Shown one piece after another: positions 8,548 to 17,045 of a stretch of 64,000 nucleotides of DNA. The stretch comes from JBGANR01 sp044222225. Its GTDB lineage: Bacteria; Actinomycetota; Actinomycetes; Mycobacteriales; Mycobacteriaceae. Numbering within the stretch: position 1 is the first letter of the stretch; each line of letters starts with the position of its first letter. The position numbers were made by a program, and so were the translations under genes. The notes below the pieces were generated by a model. That model made no database searches, was not told the origin of the DNA, and saw nothing but the letters and a program-made list of their open reading frames with translations. The stretch is taken from NCBI GenBank assembly GCA_044222225.1, contig JBGANR010000021.1:14935-78934 (forward strand), given 5' to 3'.

Positions 8548-9306
8548 GTGAAGGCTCCAGCCTCGGCGCAGCGACTGCTGCTCGATGTCGCCGATCTCGA
8601 CGCCGAGATCTCGCGGCAGCGACACCGGCGCTCCCGCCTGCCGGAGCAGGTCGAGCTCGACCGCCTGGCCGCGGAGACGCAGGACCGGCGTGACGACGCC
8701 GTGGCCGCGGACATGGTGGTCGAGGACGTCGACCGCGATCTCACGCGGGTCGAGGGTGAAGTCGATTCGCTGCGTCGCCGCGAGGACAAGGACGGCGCGC
8801 AGCTGGCCGCCGGCGGCCTGCCGCCGAAGCAGCTCACGGAGCTCGAGCACGAGCTCGCGGGCCTGCGCCGCCGGCGCGACGTCCTCGAGGACCAGCAGCT
8901 GGAACTCATGGAACGGCGTGAGGAGGCGGCCGCCGTGGCGGCGGAGGCGCAGTCGCGCGTCGATGCGCTGACGGCCCGCGTCGCCGAGGCGCAGATGGCG
9001 GTCGGACGCGCCCTGGAGGGTATCGACCTGGCCGAGCAGACGGCGGCGACGCGGCGCGTTGAACTCATCTCGCAGCTGCCCGCCGAGCTGGCCGCGCGCT
9101 ACGAACGGCTGCGCTCGCGCGGTGGCATCGGTGCCGGTCTGCTGCGCGCGCGGCGGTGCGGGGCGTGCCGGGTGGAACTGGATCGCGGCACCGTCGAGCG
9201 GATCGCGGCGGCAGCCGACGACGAGGTCGCCACCTGCGAGGAGTGCGGTGCGATCCTCGTCCGCACCCACGAATCGGGCCTGACCCCGGTGGTGCGCGCC
9301 GAATGA
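8548..9306 (+). CDS. Coiled-coil zinc-ribbon protein (C4-type, Rv2229c-like)
   Basis: 252 residues. Two long, heavily charged coiled-coil helices (about 8-170) are followed by a C4 zinc ribbon whose pairs are CGAC (about 207-210) and CEEC (about 231-234). Such proteins (DUF164/zf-RING_7 family) resemble chlamydial CT398 and are proposed to act in protein transport or as nucleic-acid-binding scaffolds; no firm function is known. The start is GTG with GAGAGGA upstream. The stop overlaps the next gene as ATGA. The order Nif3, zinc ribbon, phosphatase is conserved in mycolic-acid bacteria. Confidence 0.85.
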   Translation: MKAPASAQRLLLDVADLDAEISRQRHRRSRLPEQVELDRLAAETQDRRDDAVAADMVVEDVDRDLTRVEGEVDSLRRREDKDGAQLAAGGLPPKQLTELEHELAGLRRRRDVLEDQQLELMERREEAAAVAAEAQSRVDALTARVAEAQMAVGRALEGIDLAEQTAATRRVELISQLPAELAARYERLRSRGGIGAGLLRARRCGACRVELDRGTVERIAAAADDEVATCEECGAILVRTHESGLTPVVRAE

Positions 9307-9965
9307 GCGGCGGAGGGTCGGGCGCTGCCGCGGGGACGGGATGGACGGGCGCGACGGGCGTCTCGACGCGACTCGTGCTGCTGCGGCACGGGCAGACCGC
9401 GCTGTCGGTGGAGCGACGCTACTCCGGGCTCGGCGATCCGCCGCTCACCGAGCTCGGCCGGCGGCAGGCCGCCGCGGCGGCCGCGGCGGTCAGGCGGCGG
9501 TATCCCGACGCGGACGCCGTCGTCTGCTCACCGCTGACACGCGCCCGGCAGACGGCCGAGGCCCTCGGGTTGCCCACGACCGTCGACGACGGCCTCGTCG
9601 AGGTCGACTTCGGCGCCTGGGAGGGACTGACGTTCGTCGAGGCCGCCGCGGCGACGCCCGAGTTGCATTCCGCCTGGCTCGGCGACGCGTCGGTGCCGCC
9701 GCCGGAGGGGGAGAGCTTCGCCGACGCGGCCGTCCGCGTCCGCGCCGCCCGGGAGCGGATCGTCGCGGCGCACGCCGGGCGCACGGTCGTCGTCGTCACG
9801 CACGTCAGCCCCATCAAGCTGACGCTGGCCGACGCGCTCGGCGTCGGGACGTCGCTGCTCTACCGGCTGCATCTGGAGTTGGCGTCGATCTCCGTCGCCG
9901 AGTGGTACGCGGACGGCAACTCGACGGTGCGGCTCATCGGCGACGCGGCGTTTCACAGCGAATAG
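9303..9965 (+). CDS. Histidine phosphatase family protein (phosphoglycerate-mutase-like)
   Basis: 220 residues. The catalytic RHG motif in LVLLRHGQTALS (about 23-34) and the second His in VVVTHVSP (about 160-167) are intact. The partner Glu is in the DFGAWEGL block. M. tuberculosis Rv2228c, at this position, is a fusion of an N-terminal RNase H domain with this phosphatase; here only the phosphatase is present, preceded by a 20-residue Gly-rich leader. Candidate substrates are alpha-ribazole phosphate (CobC type) or another phosphate ester. The start was chosen by the ATGA overlap with the zinc-ribbon gene. Confidence 0.85.
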   Translation: MSGGGSGAAAGTGWTGATGVSTRLVLLRHGQTALSVERRYSGLGDPPLTELGRRQAAAAAAAVRRRYPDADAVVCSPLTRARQTAEALGLPTTVDDGLVEVDFGAWEGLTFVEAAAATPELHSAWLGDASVPPPEGESFADAAVRVRAARERIVAAHAGRTVVVVTHVSPIKLTLADALGVGTSLLYRLHLELASISVAEWYADGNSTVRLIGDAAFHSE

Positions 9966-10025
9966 GACCTTGCCTGACGCTTGGCTTTTCTGTCCTGCGG
10001 CGGCTACGGGTAAGGTGACTCTTCG

Positions 10026-10449
<424 letters not shown>

Positions 10450-10526
10450 CCTACTCCGCCGTGGCTCCATCGTCGTGAGGGGAACCGCGGCCCGATCAGG
10501 CGCGTCGAAGTCACGTGAGGGCGATC

Positions 10527-11039
10527 ATGCGGGCGGTGCTGCCCGTCGACGTGGAGGTCGCCGCGACACCGGGCGGGGAGCTCGTCGACGCGGCGAAAGT
10601 CTTGTCGCCGCAGCAACTCGAAGCGTGGAACTCGGTCGCCCCGGACACGCTCGAGGACAGATGGAAGTACTTCGAACCGCACGAGGCCGATATCGCGCGC
10701 TGGCTGGATGGGCGGGGCGTACGGGTCCGGTCGGTGCGTGAGTTCAAGAAGCGTCGCTCGCCGGACGCGGTGACGGCCGGCGATCATCCGGTGCCGATCG
10801 AGTTCAAGACACTCAACCCCGCCGACGGGCGGACGTACAGCCACTCGCAATGCAAGAAGAACGTACGCGAGGCGTCGGCGAAATGTCGGAGAGTCGTCGT
10901 GGACGCGCGGACGACGAGGGCCACTGTTGAGCAGGCCGGCGCGACGGTTGTGGAGATCATTCGGGAGAACGGCGCGAATCTTGACGAGATCGTCCTGATC
11001 GTGGAGCGGGGCACAGCGGTAGCATGGCGCCGTGGGTAG
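10527..11039 (+). CDS. CdiA-CT-like PD-(D/E)xK nuclease (putative tRNase toxin), stand-alone
   Basis: 170 residues from the ATG at 10527, which has GAGG six bases upstream; a GTG at 10515 is the alternative. The C-terminal 100 residues resemble the C-terminal tRNase domain of contact-dependent inhibition toxins: a 'WLDGRGVRVRSV' helix-strand, SPDAV followed 11 residues later by IEFKTL (the PD...(D/E)xK site), a Cys/Asn helix, a VVVDART strand and a final DEIVLIVE strand. The N-terminal 60 residues carry no secretion signal or repeats. The next gene starts inside its 3' end (8-base overlap), as in toxin-immunity pairs. It sits directly behind rnpB. Assignment is by pattern only. Confidence 0.6.
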   Translation: MRAVLPVDVEVAATPGGELVDAAKVLSPQQLEAWNSVAPDTLEDRWKYFEPHEADIARWLDGRGVRVRSVREFKKRRSPDAVTAGDHPVPIEFKTLNPADGRTYSHSQCKKNVREASAKCRRVVVDARTTRATVEQAGATVVEIIRENGANLDEIVLIVERGTAVAWRRG

Positions 11040-11340
11040 TCGATCGTTCTCGTACAACGTCGCCGCCGGCCCTACCGCAGCACAGGTAGAGGCGGCGGTT
11101 GCCGCGTTCGATGATCCTGACGATGCCTGGGCGTGGGCGCTGACCGACGAGTCGGACCCTGCGTTCCCGGTCCGAGTGGTGTTCGAGGGCGTCATGGCCC
11201 GTGCGTTCGCTCAGCGCGCCGTGCCGCACCTCCGACGGACCTTCGGAGTCGAGGTGATCGATGACCACGATCATGCGATGAGGTTCGATCCGGTGTACCG
11301 CGACGGTGTACTCGCCGGCGCGCAAGCGCGTGCCAGCTGA
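11032..11340 (+). CDS. Small partner protein of the nuclease (putative immunity protein)
   Basis: 102 residues, GTG start overlapping the nuclease gene by 8 bases. No family was recognised. It is acidic (many D/E, pattern DDPDDAWAWALTDESD near 27-42) with a predicted alpha/beta fold and no membrane segment. An acidic small protein translationally coupled to a nuclease is the usual arrangement for an immunity protein, so that role is inferred from context only. The convergent YjbR gene ends 12 bases downstream. Confidence 0.55.
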   Translation: MGSRSFSYNVAAGPTAAQVEAAVAAFDDPDDAWAWALTDESDPAFPVRVVFEGVMARAFAQRAVPHLRRTFGVEVIDDHDHAMRFDPVYRDGVLAGAQARAS

Positions 11341-11352
11341 GGCGGCTGCCTC

Positions 11353-11769
11353 TCACCCCTCGCCCGGCGCCGGATGCTCGGCCAGCCACGCATCGGCGCG
11401 GCGCTTGGAGGCCCGGCTCAGCCACGCGTCTTCGATGATCTCCGCCAGTTCTCGACGGGTCACCTCGCCGAGCCGGCTCGCCTGGACGAGCACCGAGCGA
11501 TGGCCGTTGAAGTGCGGTGTCGTGAAGAACGGGGAATCGGGATCTTGGACGAGGGCCTGCTTGTCGGCCTCCGACGGCACCCAGATGACGATGACGTCCG
11601 CGTAGCGTTCGCCGGTGACGGGGTCGACGGCGTCGGGCCTGGGTGTGCGGAAGAAGACGAACGACTTGCGTCCGACCTGGTAGACCGGCCCGACCGCGGG
11701 CTCGACGTACGGCATGGCCGCGGCGATCTCGTGCACGTCCTCCGGCGTCGCCGGGCGGTCGTCGTCCAT
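11353..11769 (-). CDS. MmcQ/YjbR family DNA-binding-like protein
   Basis: 138 residues, typical length. The family pattern is visible: an N-terminal helix (TPEDVHEIAAAMPYVE), a central 'YQVGRKSFVFFR' strand pair, 'VIVIWVPSEADKQALVQDPD' and 'FFTTPHFNGHRSVLVQ', ending in a helical AWLSRASKRRA segment. YjbR proteins have a CyaY-like fold with a suggested DNA-binding role; function is unproven. It is a single gene between the nuclease pair and the CYTH-CHAD gene, transcribed away from the latter's 3' end. Confidence 0.82.
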   Translation of the reverse strand: MDDDRPATPEDVHEIAAAMPYVEPAVGPVYQVGRKSFVFFRTPRPDAVDPVTGERYADVIVIWVPSEADKQALVQDPDSPFFTTPHFNGHRSVLVQASRLGEVTRRELAEIIEDAWLSRASKRRADAWLAEHPAPGEG

Positions 11770-11794
11770 GGGCTCACCGTAGACGCCGGTCGCG

Positions 11795-13252
11795 TCAGGC
11801 GGCGTCGATCACCGACTGCTCGGCCGCGGCCAGGACGCCCAGCGCGACGGCCTGGGCCGTGGTCGCCCGGGGGTCGGCGGCGAGTGCCGCGATGATGTCG
11901 AGCGAGAACGCGGCGTCGGTGAGATCGCCGAGCTTCGTCTGCCGGTGTTTGGCCTTGGCGACTAGCGCCTGATAGGCGTCCGCGGTCTTGCCGGACGAGG
12001 CCCGGGCCGCCCCCTCGGCGAGGTAACGCAGCCGCTTGGCGCGCTTGCGCAGCCGGTGCCGGTCGTGGACGTCTCCGCTCCGGCGGGCCGTGCGCTTGGC
12101 CTTGCGCAGCCGTCGGCGGGCGTGGGCGACGGCGTCGGCCGCGGCTTCGGCGGCGTCGGACGGCACATCGGGGGAGACCGCCGGAGCTTCGGCGCGTTCG
12201 TCCAGGGTGTCGAGCAGGGCGTGATAGCGCTCGCCGGAGAGATAGTCGACGGCGGCCGCGGCGGCGTCCCGGCGCAACTCGGCGATCCTGTCGAGCACGC
12301 CGTCGAGATCGGCCCCGGCGGGCATGGACTCGCGCCGACTCCGGAAGCGGTCGGTGGCGACGTCGTAGTCGCGGGCCGCGCCGAGCACCGCGGCGTAGTG
12401 CTTGAGCTCGTCCTGCGCCGCGTCGCCGGAGACGCCGTAGGCCTCCAGCGCCGAGCGCGCGCGCCGGCTCGCGACGCGCGCATCGTGCAGCGCCTCCTCG
12501 TCGCCGACGCGCAGGGTGGCGTCGAGCCGGTACAGCTCGTCGCGCTGGGCCGAGACCACCGACGCGAGCAGCGCCTCGGTCGACTCCGCGGGATGCCGCT
12601 GGAACTCCGGCGCGTCCGGCCCGAGCGCTCGTGCCAGCTTGGACGGCGACGGGCTGGGCGTCGCGCCCGCCCTGCGGAGCTCGGCGTCGGCCGCCTCGAG
12701 GAGCCCGCGATCGCCGGTGACCAGCTCGAACTCCCACTCCACCCAGCAATCGGTGCCGGCCGAGGGGAGCAGTGAACGGGTGGTCACGTCGTCGACGCAG
12801 AGCACCGCGAGCACGGCGCCGTCCGGCCCGTGCAGTTCGGTGATGCGGCGCGTGTTGCCGACGACGGCGACCGGCACCGGTTCCCGTCCGCGCAGGTATC
12901 CCTGCAGACCGTCGGTGAGCGCCGCCGGGACGCGCGCCGACGGCACGCCGCCGGTGGGCCCGGTCTCGTCGAGCGGCCCGTCGTCGTCGAACGGCACGCC
13001 GACCTCGGTGCGCGCGTCGCCGCCCGCGGCGGGGAGCTTGAGGTGCCAGCCGGCGTCGTCACCGCCGGTGCGGCGGCGCAGCGTGATCCGGTGCCGCGCG
13101 AGCGCGAGGTCGGGGGAGTCGAGGTAGACGGCGTCCAACCGCTGCGGCGGACGGACGACGACGCCGGCGACCCCCGGGAGTCCGGTGAGTATCGGTTCGC
13201 CGGCGTCAGCGGCGTCGTACTTGCGCTCGATCTCCGTCGTGACGTCGGCCAT
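11795..13252 (-). CDS. CYTH and CHAD domain-containing protein (triphosphate/polyphosphate-binding)
   Basis: 485 residues. The N-terminal CYTH domain (about 1-200) begins with EIERKY, the diagnostic ExExK-type start, and continues with alternating acidic and basic strands (LRRRTGG, WHLKLPAAGG) forming a triphosphate tunnel. The C-terminal CHAD domain (about 215-480) is helical with repeated His/Arg/Lys (HDARVASRRARSALEAYG, HRLRKRAKRLRYLAEGA). CYTH enzymes hydrolyse or cyclise triphosphates; CHAD domains bind polyphosphate granules. Rv2226 is the positional homologue. Its 5' end overlaps the proline iminopeptidase gene by 47 bases, so the two are probably co-transcribed. Confidence 0.9.
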   Translation of the reverse strand: MADVTTEIERKYDAADAGEPILTGLPGVAGVVVRPPQRLDAVYLDSPDLALARHRITLRRRTGGDDAGWHLKLPAAGGDARTEVGVPFDDDGPLDETGPTGGVPSARVPAALTDGLQGYLRGREPVPVAVVGNTRRITELHGPDGAVLAVLCVDDVTTRSLLPSAGTDCWVEWEFELVTGDRGLLEAADAELRRAGATPSPSPSKLARALGPDAPEFQRHPAESTEALLASVVSAQRDELYRLDATLRVGDEEALHDARVASRRARSALEAYGVSGDAAQDELKHYAAVLGAARDYDVATDRFRSRRESMPAGADLDGVLDRIAELRRDAAAAAVDYLSGERYHALLDTLDERAEAPAVSPDVPSDAAEAAADAVAHARRRLRKAKRTARRSGDVHDRHRLRKRAKRLRYLAEGAARASSGKTADAYQALVAKAKHRQTKLGDLTDAAFSLDIIAALAADPRATTAQAVALGVLAAAEQSVIDAA

Positions 13253-14309
13253 GTGCGGCGGTGCCCCTCTCGGTGGGTGTGATGCGATGCGGCCGCTCGG
13301 TCGCGAACCGGTCCGTGGCTTCGACGAGGCGATCGACGATGCCCGGTTCGTCGGCGGCGTGACCGGCGTCGGGAACGATGCGCAGCGTCGCCGTCGGCCA
13401 GACGCGGTGCAGATCCCAGGCGTTGCGCACCGGGCAGACGACATCGTAGCGACCGTGCACGATGACGCCCGGGACGTCCCGCAGCCGGGCGGCGCCCGTC
13501 AGCAGCTCGTTCTCGGCGAGGAAGCCGCCGTTGACGAAGTAGTGGTTCTCGATGCCGGCGAACGCCAGCGCGAACCGTGCCGATTCGGGGGGCGCGTCGA
13601 CGGGACGCAGGTGCGAGGTGCGCTGCTCCCACGTCGTCCAGGCCAGGGCCGCGCGCTCGGCGGCCCGCCGATCCGGCCCCGTCAGCACCCGGTGGTAGGC
13701 CGCGATGAGGTCACCGGAGATGGAGCTTGCGGAATCGACCCGATCGCCGGAGATGGAGCTTGCGGAATCGACCGAATAGCCCGCCCGTTCCTCGTCCGGC
13801 AGCCCGGCCAGAAAGCCCTCCCACTCGTCGGGGAAGACTTTGGCGGTGCCGCCGTTGTAGAACCAGTCGAGCTCGAACCGGCGCAGCAGGAAGATGCCGC
13901 GCAGCACGAGCTCGCTGACGCGGTCGGTGTGCCGCTGCGCGTAGGCCAGCGCGAGCGTCGAGCCCCACGAGCCGCCGAACACGAGCCACTGCTCGACGCC
14001 CAGGTGCACACGCAGCCGCTCGATGTCGTCGACGAGCGCGTCGGTGTGGTTGACGGCGAGATCGGCGCCGTCGGCGATGTGCGGCACCGACCGCCCGCAG
14101 CCGCGCTGGTCGAAGAGCACGATCCGGTAGCGCTCCGGGTCGAAGTAGCGGCGCTGCGCCGGGGTGGACCCGCCGCCGGGCCCGCCGTGCACCACGACGG
14201 CCGGCTTGCCGGCGGGATTCCCACTGGTCTCCCAGTAGATCCGCTGGCCGTCCCCCACGTCGAGGTGCCCGCTCTCGTCCGGCTCGATCTCGGGGTACAG
14301 GCTCCGCAT
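13206..14309 (-). CDS. pip: Prolyl aminopeptidase (proline iminopeptidase)
   Basis: 367 residues of the S33 alpha/beta-hydrolase family, which removes N-terminal proline from peptides. The oxyanion motif HGGPGGG is near 38-44, the nucleophile elbow GGSWGS near 109-114, the acid in GRYDVVCP near 290, and the His in DAGHAAD near 316. The cap domain contains an 11-residue tandem duplication (VDSASSISGDR then VDSASSISGDL), encoded by the repeat at 13711-13773; it stays in frame and may lengthen a cap loop. The last 45 codons overlap the start of the CYTH-CHAD gene and form a basic tail of doubtful importance. Confidence 0.9.
   Translation of the reverse strand: MRSLYPEIEPDESGHLDVGDGQRIYWETSGNPAGKPAVVVHGGPGGGSTPAQRRYFDPERYRIVLFDQRGCGRSVPHIADGADLAVNHTDALVDDIERLRVHLGVEQWLVFGGSWGSTLALAYAQRHTDRVSELVLRGIFLLRRFELDWFYNGGTAKVFPDEWEGFLAGLPDEERAGYSVDSASSISGDRVDSASSISGDLIAAYHRVLTGPDRRAAERAALAWTTWEQRTSHLRPVDAPPESARFALAFAGIENHYFVNGGFLAENELLTGAARLRDVPGVIVHGRYDVVCPVRNAWDLHRVWPTATLRIVPDAGHAADEPGIVDRLVEATDRFATERPHRITPTERGTAAHGRRHDGDRAQVRRR
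13711..13773 (-). repeat. Tandem 33-base in-frame duplication inside pip
   Basis: Two copies of a 30-base unit (13711-13740 and 13744-13773) differ at one position and are separated by three bases, giving a period of 33 bases. It produces an 11-residue repeat in the cap region of the peptidase. Confidence 0.9.
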
Positions 14310-14410
14310 GCGCCCCAACCTAACCGTCCGGCGCGGCGCGCACAGCGATCGGCTGGATGATCGATTCCCGGACGGGGCATGTAGGCGCGTCGGCTCCGAC
14401 CATCCGGCGA

Positions 14411-15286
14411 CTAGAAGCTGTGCTCCGGCGCCGGGAACGTCCCGGAGCTCACCTCGGCCGCGTACCGCGTCGCCGCCCGATGCAGCTCCGCGCCCACGTC
14501 GCCGAAGCGCTTGACGAAGCGGGCCGTCTTGCCGCCCGGGTAGCCGGCCATGTCCTGCCAGACGAGCACCTGCGCGTCGCAGCCCGCGCCCGCGCCGATG
14601 CCGACGGTGGCGATCGTCAGCTTGCCGGTGATCTGCGTCGCGAGCTCGGCGGGAACCATCTCCATGACGACGGCGAACGCGCCCGCGTCCTGCACGGCGA
14701 GGGCGTCGGCGAGGAGCTGTTCGGCGGCGTCGTCGCCGCGGCCCTGGACGCGATAGCCGCCGAGGCCGTTGACGCTCTGCGGGGTGAAGCCGATGTGCGC
14801 GCAGACGGGGATGCCCGCGGCGGTGAGTGCGGCGATCTGCGCGGCGACGCGCTCGCCGCCCTCGAGCTTGACGGCGTGGGCGCCGGTCTCCTTGAAGACG
14901 CGGATGGCGGCGGCGAGCGCCGCGTCCGGCCCGGATTCGTAGGAGCCGAACGGCAGGTCGACGATCACGAGCGCGTGCGGCGCGCCGCGGACGACGCCGC
15001 GGGCGAGCGGGATGATCTCGTCGAGGGTGACCGGGACCGTCGTGTCGTAGCCGTAGACGACGTTGGCGGCGGAGTCGCCGACCAGCAGGACGGGGATCTC
15101 GGCGGCGTCGAGGATGCGGGCGGTGGAGAAGTCGTAGGCGGTGAGCATGGCCCACCGGTGGCCTTCGTTCTTCCACTTCGCGATGTGGTGGACGCGCGTG
15201 GCGCTGCGCGCCGCCGGGCGGGCGGTCGCGACGGCAGGCGAGGAGGAACCGTAGACAGCGATGTCTGACATGACTGTGTCGCTCAT
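14411..15286 (-). CDS. panB: 3-methyl-2-oxobutanoate hydroxymethyltransferase
   Basis: 291 residues; PanB transfers a hydroxymethyl group from methylene-tetrahydrofolate to alpha-ketoisovalerate, the first step to pantothenate. Signatures include AYDFSTARILDAAEIPVLLVGDS (about 49-71), the VDLPFGSYE block (about 121-129), VKLEGG (about 152-157), IPVCAHIGFTPQ (about 175-186) and VWQDMAGY near 256. An N-terminal extension of about 30 residues precedes the usual start. It diverges from the TAP-like lipoprotein gene, with a 128-base intergenic region carrying both promoters. Confidence 0.95.
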   Translation of the reverse strand: MSDTVMSDIAVYGSSSPAVATARPAARSATRVHHIAKWKNEGHRWAMLTAYDFSTARILDAAEIPVLLVGDSAANVVYGYDTTVPVTLDEIIPLARGVVRGAPHALVIVDLPFGSYESGPDAALAAAIRVFKETGAHAVKLEGGERVAAQIAALTAAGIPVCAHIGFTPQSVNGLGGYRVQGRGDDAAEQLLADALAVQDAGAFAVVMEMVPAELATQITGKLTIATVGIGAGAGCDAQVLVWQDMAGYPGGKTARFVKRFGDVGAELHRAATRYAAEVSSGTFPAPEHSF

Positions 15287-15414
15287 TTCGTGCCTCGAGT
15301 CCCGCCTGGCGGGTACCCGGGTGGATGTTCGGACGCCTACGAGTCTGGCACCGTCGCCGGGCGTCGGCGCGTGCGGAATCGTCCGGGTTCCGTGAGTTCG
15401 CTCACAGCCGTGCC

Positions 15415-17007
15415 ATGATCGGCGATGTGACGTCGACGAAACGCCGGACGTGTCGCGGGAGAGCCGCGGCGGGCGCCGCGATGGCCCTGGTGCTCGCGCT
15501 CACGGCGTGCGGCTCCGGGGAGCGGGGTGCCGGACCGTCGCCGACGGAACCGAGCGCGACGAGCGTCCCGGCGGCGTCGGCCGATGCCTTCTACCAGCAG
15601 AAGATCGCGTGGGGGAGTTGCGGCGGCTTCGGCGTCGAGGTGCCGGAGGAGTTGGCCGGACGCGTCGACTGCGGCCGGATCGCCGTGCCCATCGACTACG
15701 ACGCGCCGGGCGGACGGCAGGCGTCGCTCGCGGTGCTCCGGTTGAAGGCTGCGGGGGAGCGGATCGGGTCGATTCTGACCAATCCCGGTGGGCCGGGCGG
15801 CTCGGGCGTCGAGTTCGCGGCGGGGCAGCTGCGGTCGTGGTCGGCGCTGGAGCTGGCCGAGCGCTTCGACATGATCGGCTTCGACCCGCGGGGGATCGGC
15901 CGGTCGACCCCGGCCTTCGTCTGCCTGTCCGGCCCGGAACAGGACGCGCTGCGGGCCGCGCCGTTCAAGCCGGGCACACCGCAGGGCGTCGCCGACCAGG
16001 AGAAGGACGCCCGCGACTTCGCCGAGACGTGCCGCGCGAAGCTGGGCGACGACGTCCTCGCGCACGCCGGGACCGTCGACGTCGTCCGCGACATGGATGT
16101 GCTGCGGGCCGTCCTCGGCGACGAGAAGCTCAACTACATCGGGTACTCGTACGGCACGCACATCGGCTCGGTCTACGCCGAGAAGTTCCCCGAGAAGGTT
16201 CGGGCGATGGTGCTCGACGGCGCCGTCGACCCGGACGAGGACCGCGTCGACAAGATCGTCCGGCAGGGCGCCGGCTTCCAGCAGGCGTTCACCCGGTTCG
16301 CGCAGAACTGCGCGACGCGTCCCGACTGTCCCGTCGGCACCGATCCGAAGAAGGCGAACGATCGTTATCGCGCGCTGCTCGCGCCGCTGCAGAAGCGGGC
16401 GGCGCCGACGTCCGACGGCCGTCCGCTCTCCTTCGTCGACGCCCAGACGGGCACGTTGCAGGCGCTCTACCAGCAGAGTTACTGGCGGTACCTGCGCGAG
16501 GGCCTGACCCAGCTCGCCGGCGGCGACGGCGGCCGGCTGCTCGCACTGGCGGACCTCTACCTGGGCCGCAACGTCGACGGCAGCTACACCGGTGAGCAGG
16601 ACGCGTTCACCGTCGTCCGCTGCGTCGACGGGGTGCAGGACAAGGACCGGGCGAATGCGAACCGGCTCGACGTCGAATATCGCAAGGCGGCGCCGTTCCT
16701 CGACGACGGCACGGGCACCGGCATCGGACCGCTCACCTCCTGCGCGTTCTGGCCGGTGCCGAACACCGACCGCCCGCACCGCGTCTCGGCCCCCGGGGTG
16801 CCGCGGACCGTCGTCGTCTCGACGACCGAGGACCCGGCGACGCCCTATCAGGCCGGCGTCTCGCTGGCGCGGCAACTCGGCGCCTCCCTCATCACCGTCA
16901 CGGGCGTCCAGCACACCTCCTCGCTGCGCGGCTCCCGCTGCGTCGACGAGCCCATCACCCGCTACTTCATCGACGGCACCACCCCGGACGAATCGCTCCG
17001 CTGCTGA
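15415..17007 (+). CDS. Secreted lipoprotein alpha/beta hydrolase with TAP-like C-terminus (CaeA-like)
   Basis: 530 residues. An N-terminal lipoprotein signal (basic start, hydrophobic core, lipobox LALTAC at about residue 30) is followed by a Ser/Pro/Thr spacer and an alpha/beta hydrolase. The oxyanion region is TNPGGPGGSG, the nucleophile is in GYSYGTHIG, the acid is in STTEDPATPY and the His is in VQHTSSL, next to the TAP C-terminal module ending CVDEPITRYFIDG. The homologue Rv2224c (CaeA/Hip1) is a cell-envelope serine hydrolase. GTG at 15427 is an equally plausible start. It is transcribed towards glnA2, 38 bases away. Confidence 0.87.
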   Translation: MIGDVTSTKRRTCRGRAAAGAAMALVLALTACGSGERGAGPSPTEPSATSVPAASADAFYQQKIAWGSCGGFGVEVPEELAGRVDCGRIAVPIDYDAPGGRQASLAVLRLKAAGERIGSILTNPGGPGGSGVEFAAGQLRSWSALELAERFDMIGFDPRGIGRSTPAFVCLSGPEQDALRAAPFKPGTPQGVADQEKDARDFAETCRAKLGDDVLAHAGTVDVVRDMDVLRAVLGDEKLNYIGYSYGTHIGSVYAEKFPEKVRAMVLDGAVDPDEDRVDKIVRQGAGFQQAFTRFAQNCATRPDCPVGTDPKKANDRYRALLAPLQKRAAPTSDGRPLSFVDAQTGTLQALYQQSYWRYLREGLTQLAGGDGGRLLALADLYLGRNVDGSYTGEQDAFTVVRCVDGVQDKDRANANRLDVEYRKAAPFLDDGTGTGIGPLTSCAFWPVPNTDRPHRVSAPGVPRTVVVSTTEDPATPYQAGVSLARQLGASLITVTGVQHTSSLRGSRCVDEPITRYFIDGTTPDESLRC

Positions 17008-17045
17008 CGGCCCGGAGGGGAAGGCGAACCGCTACTCTCCAACGC

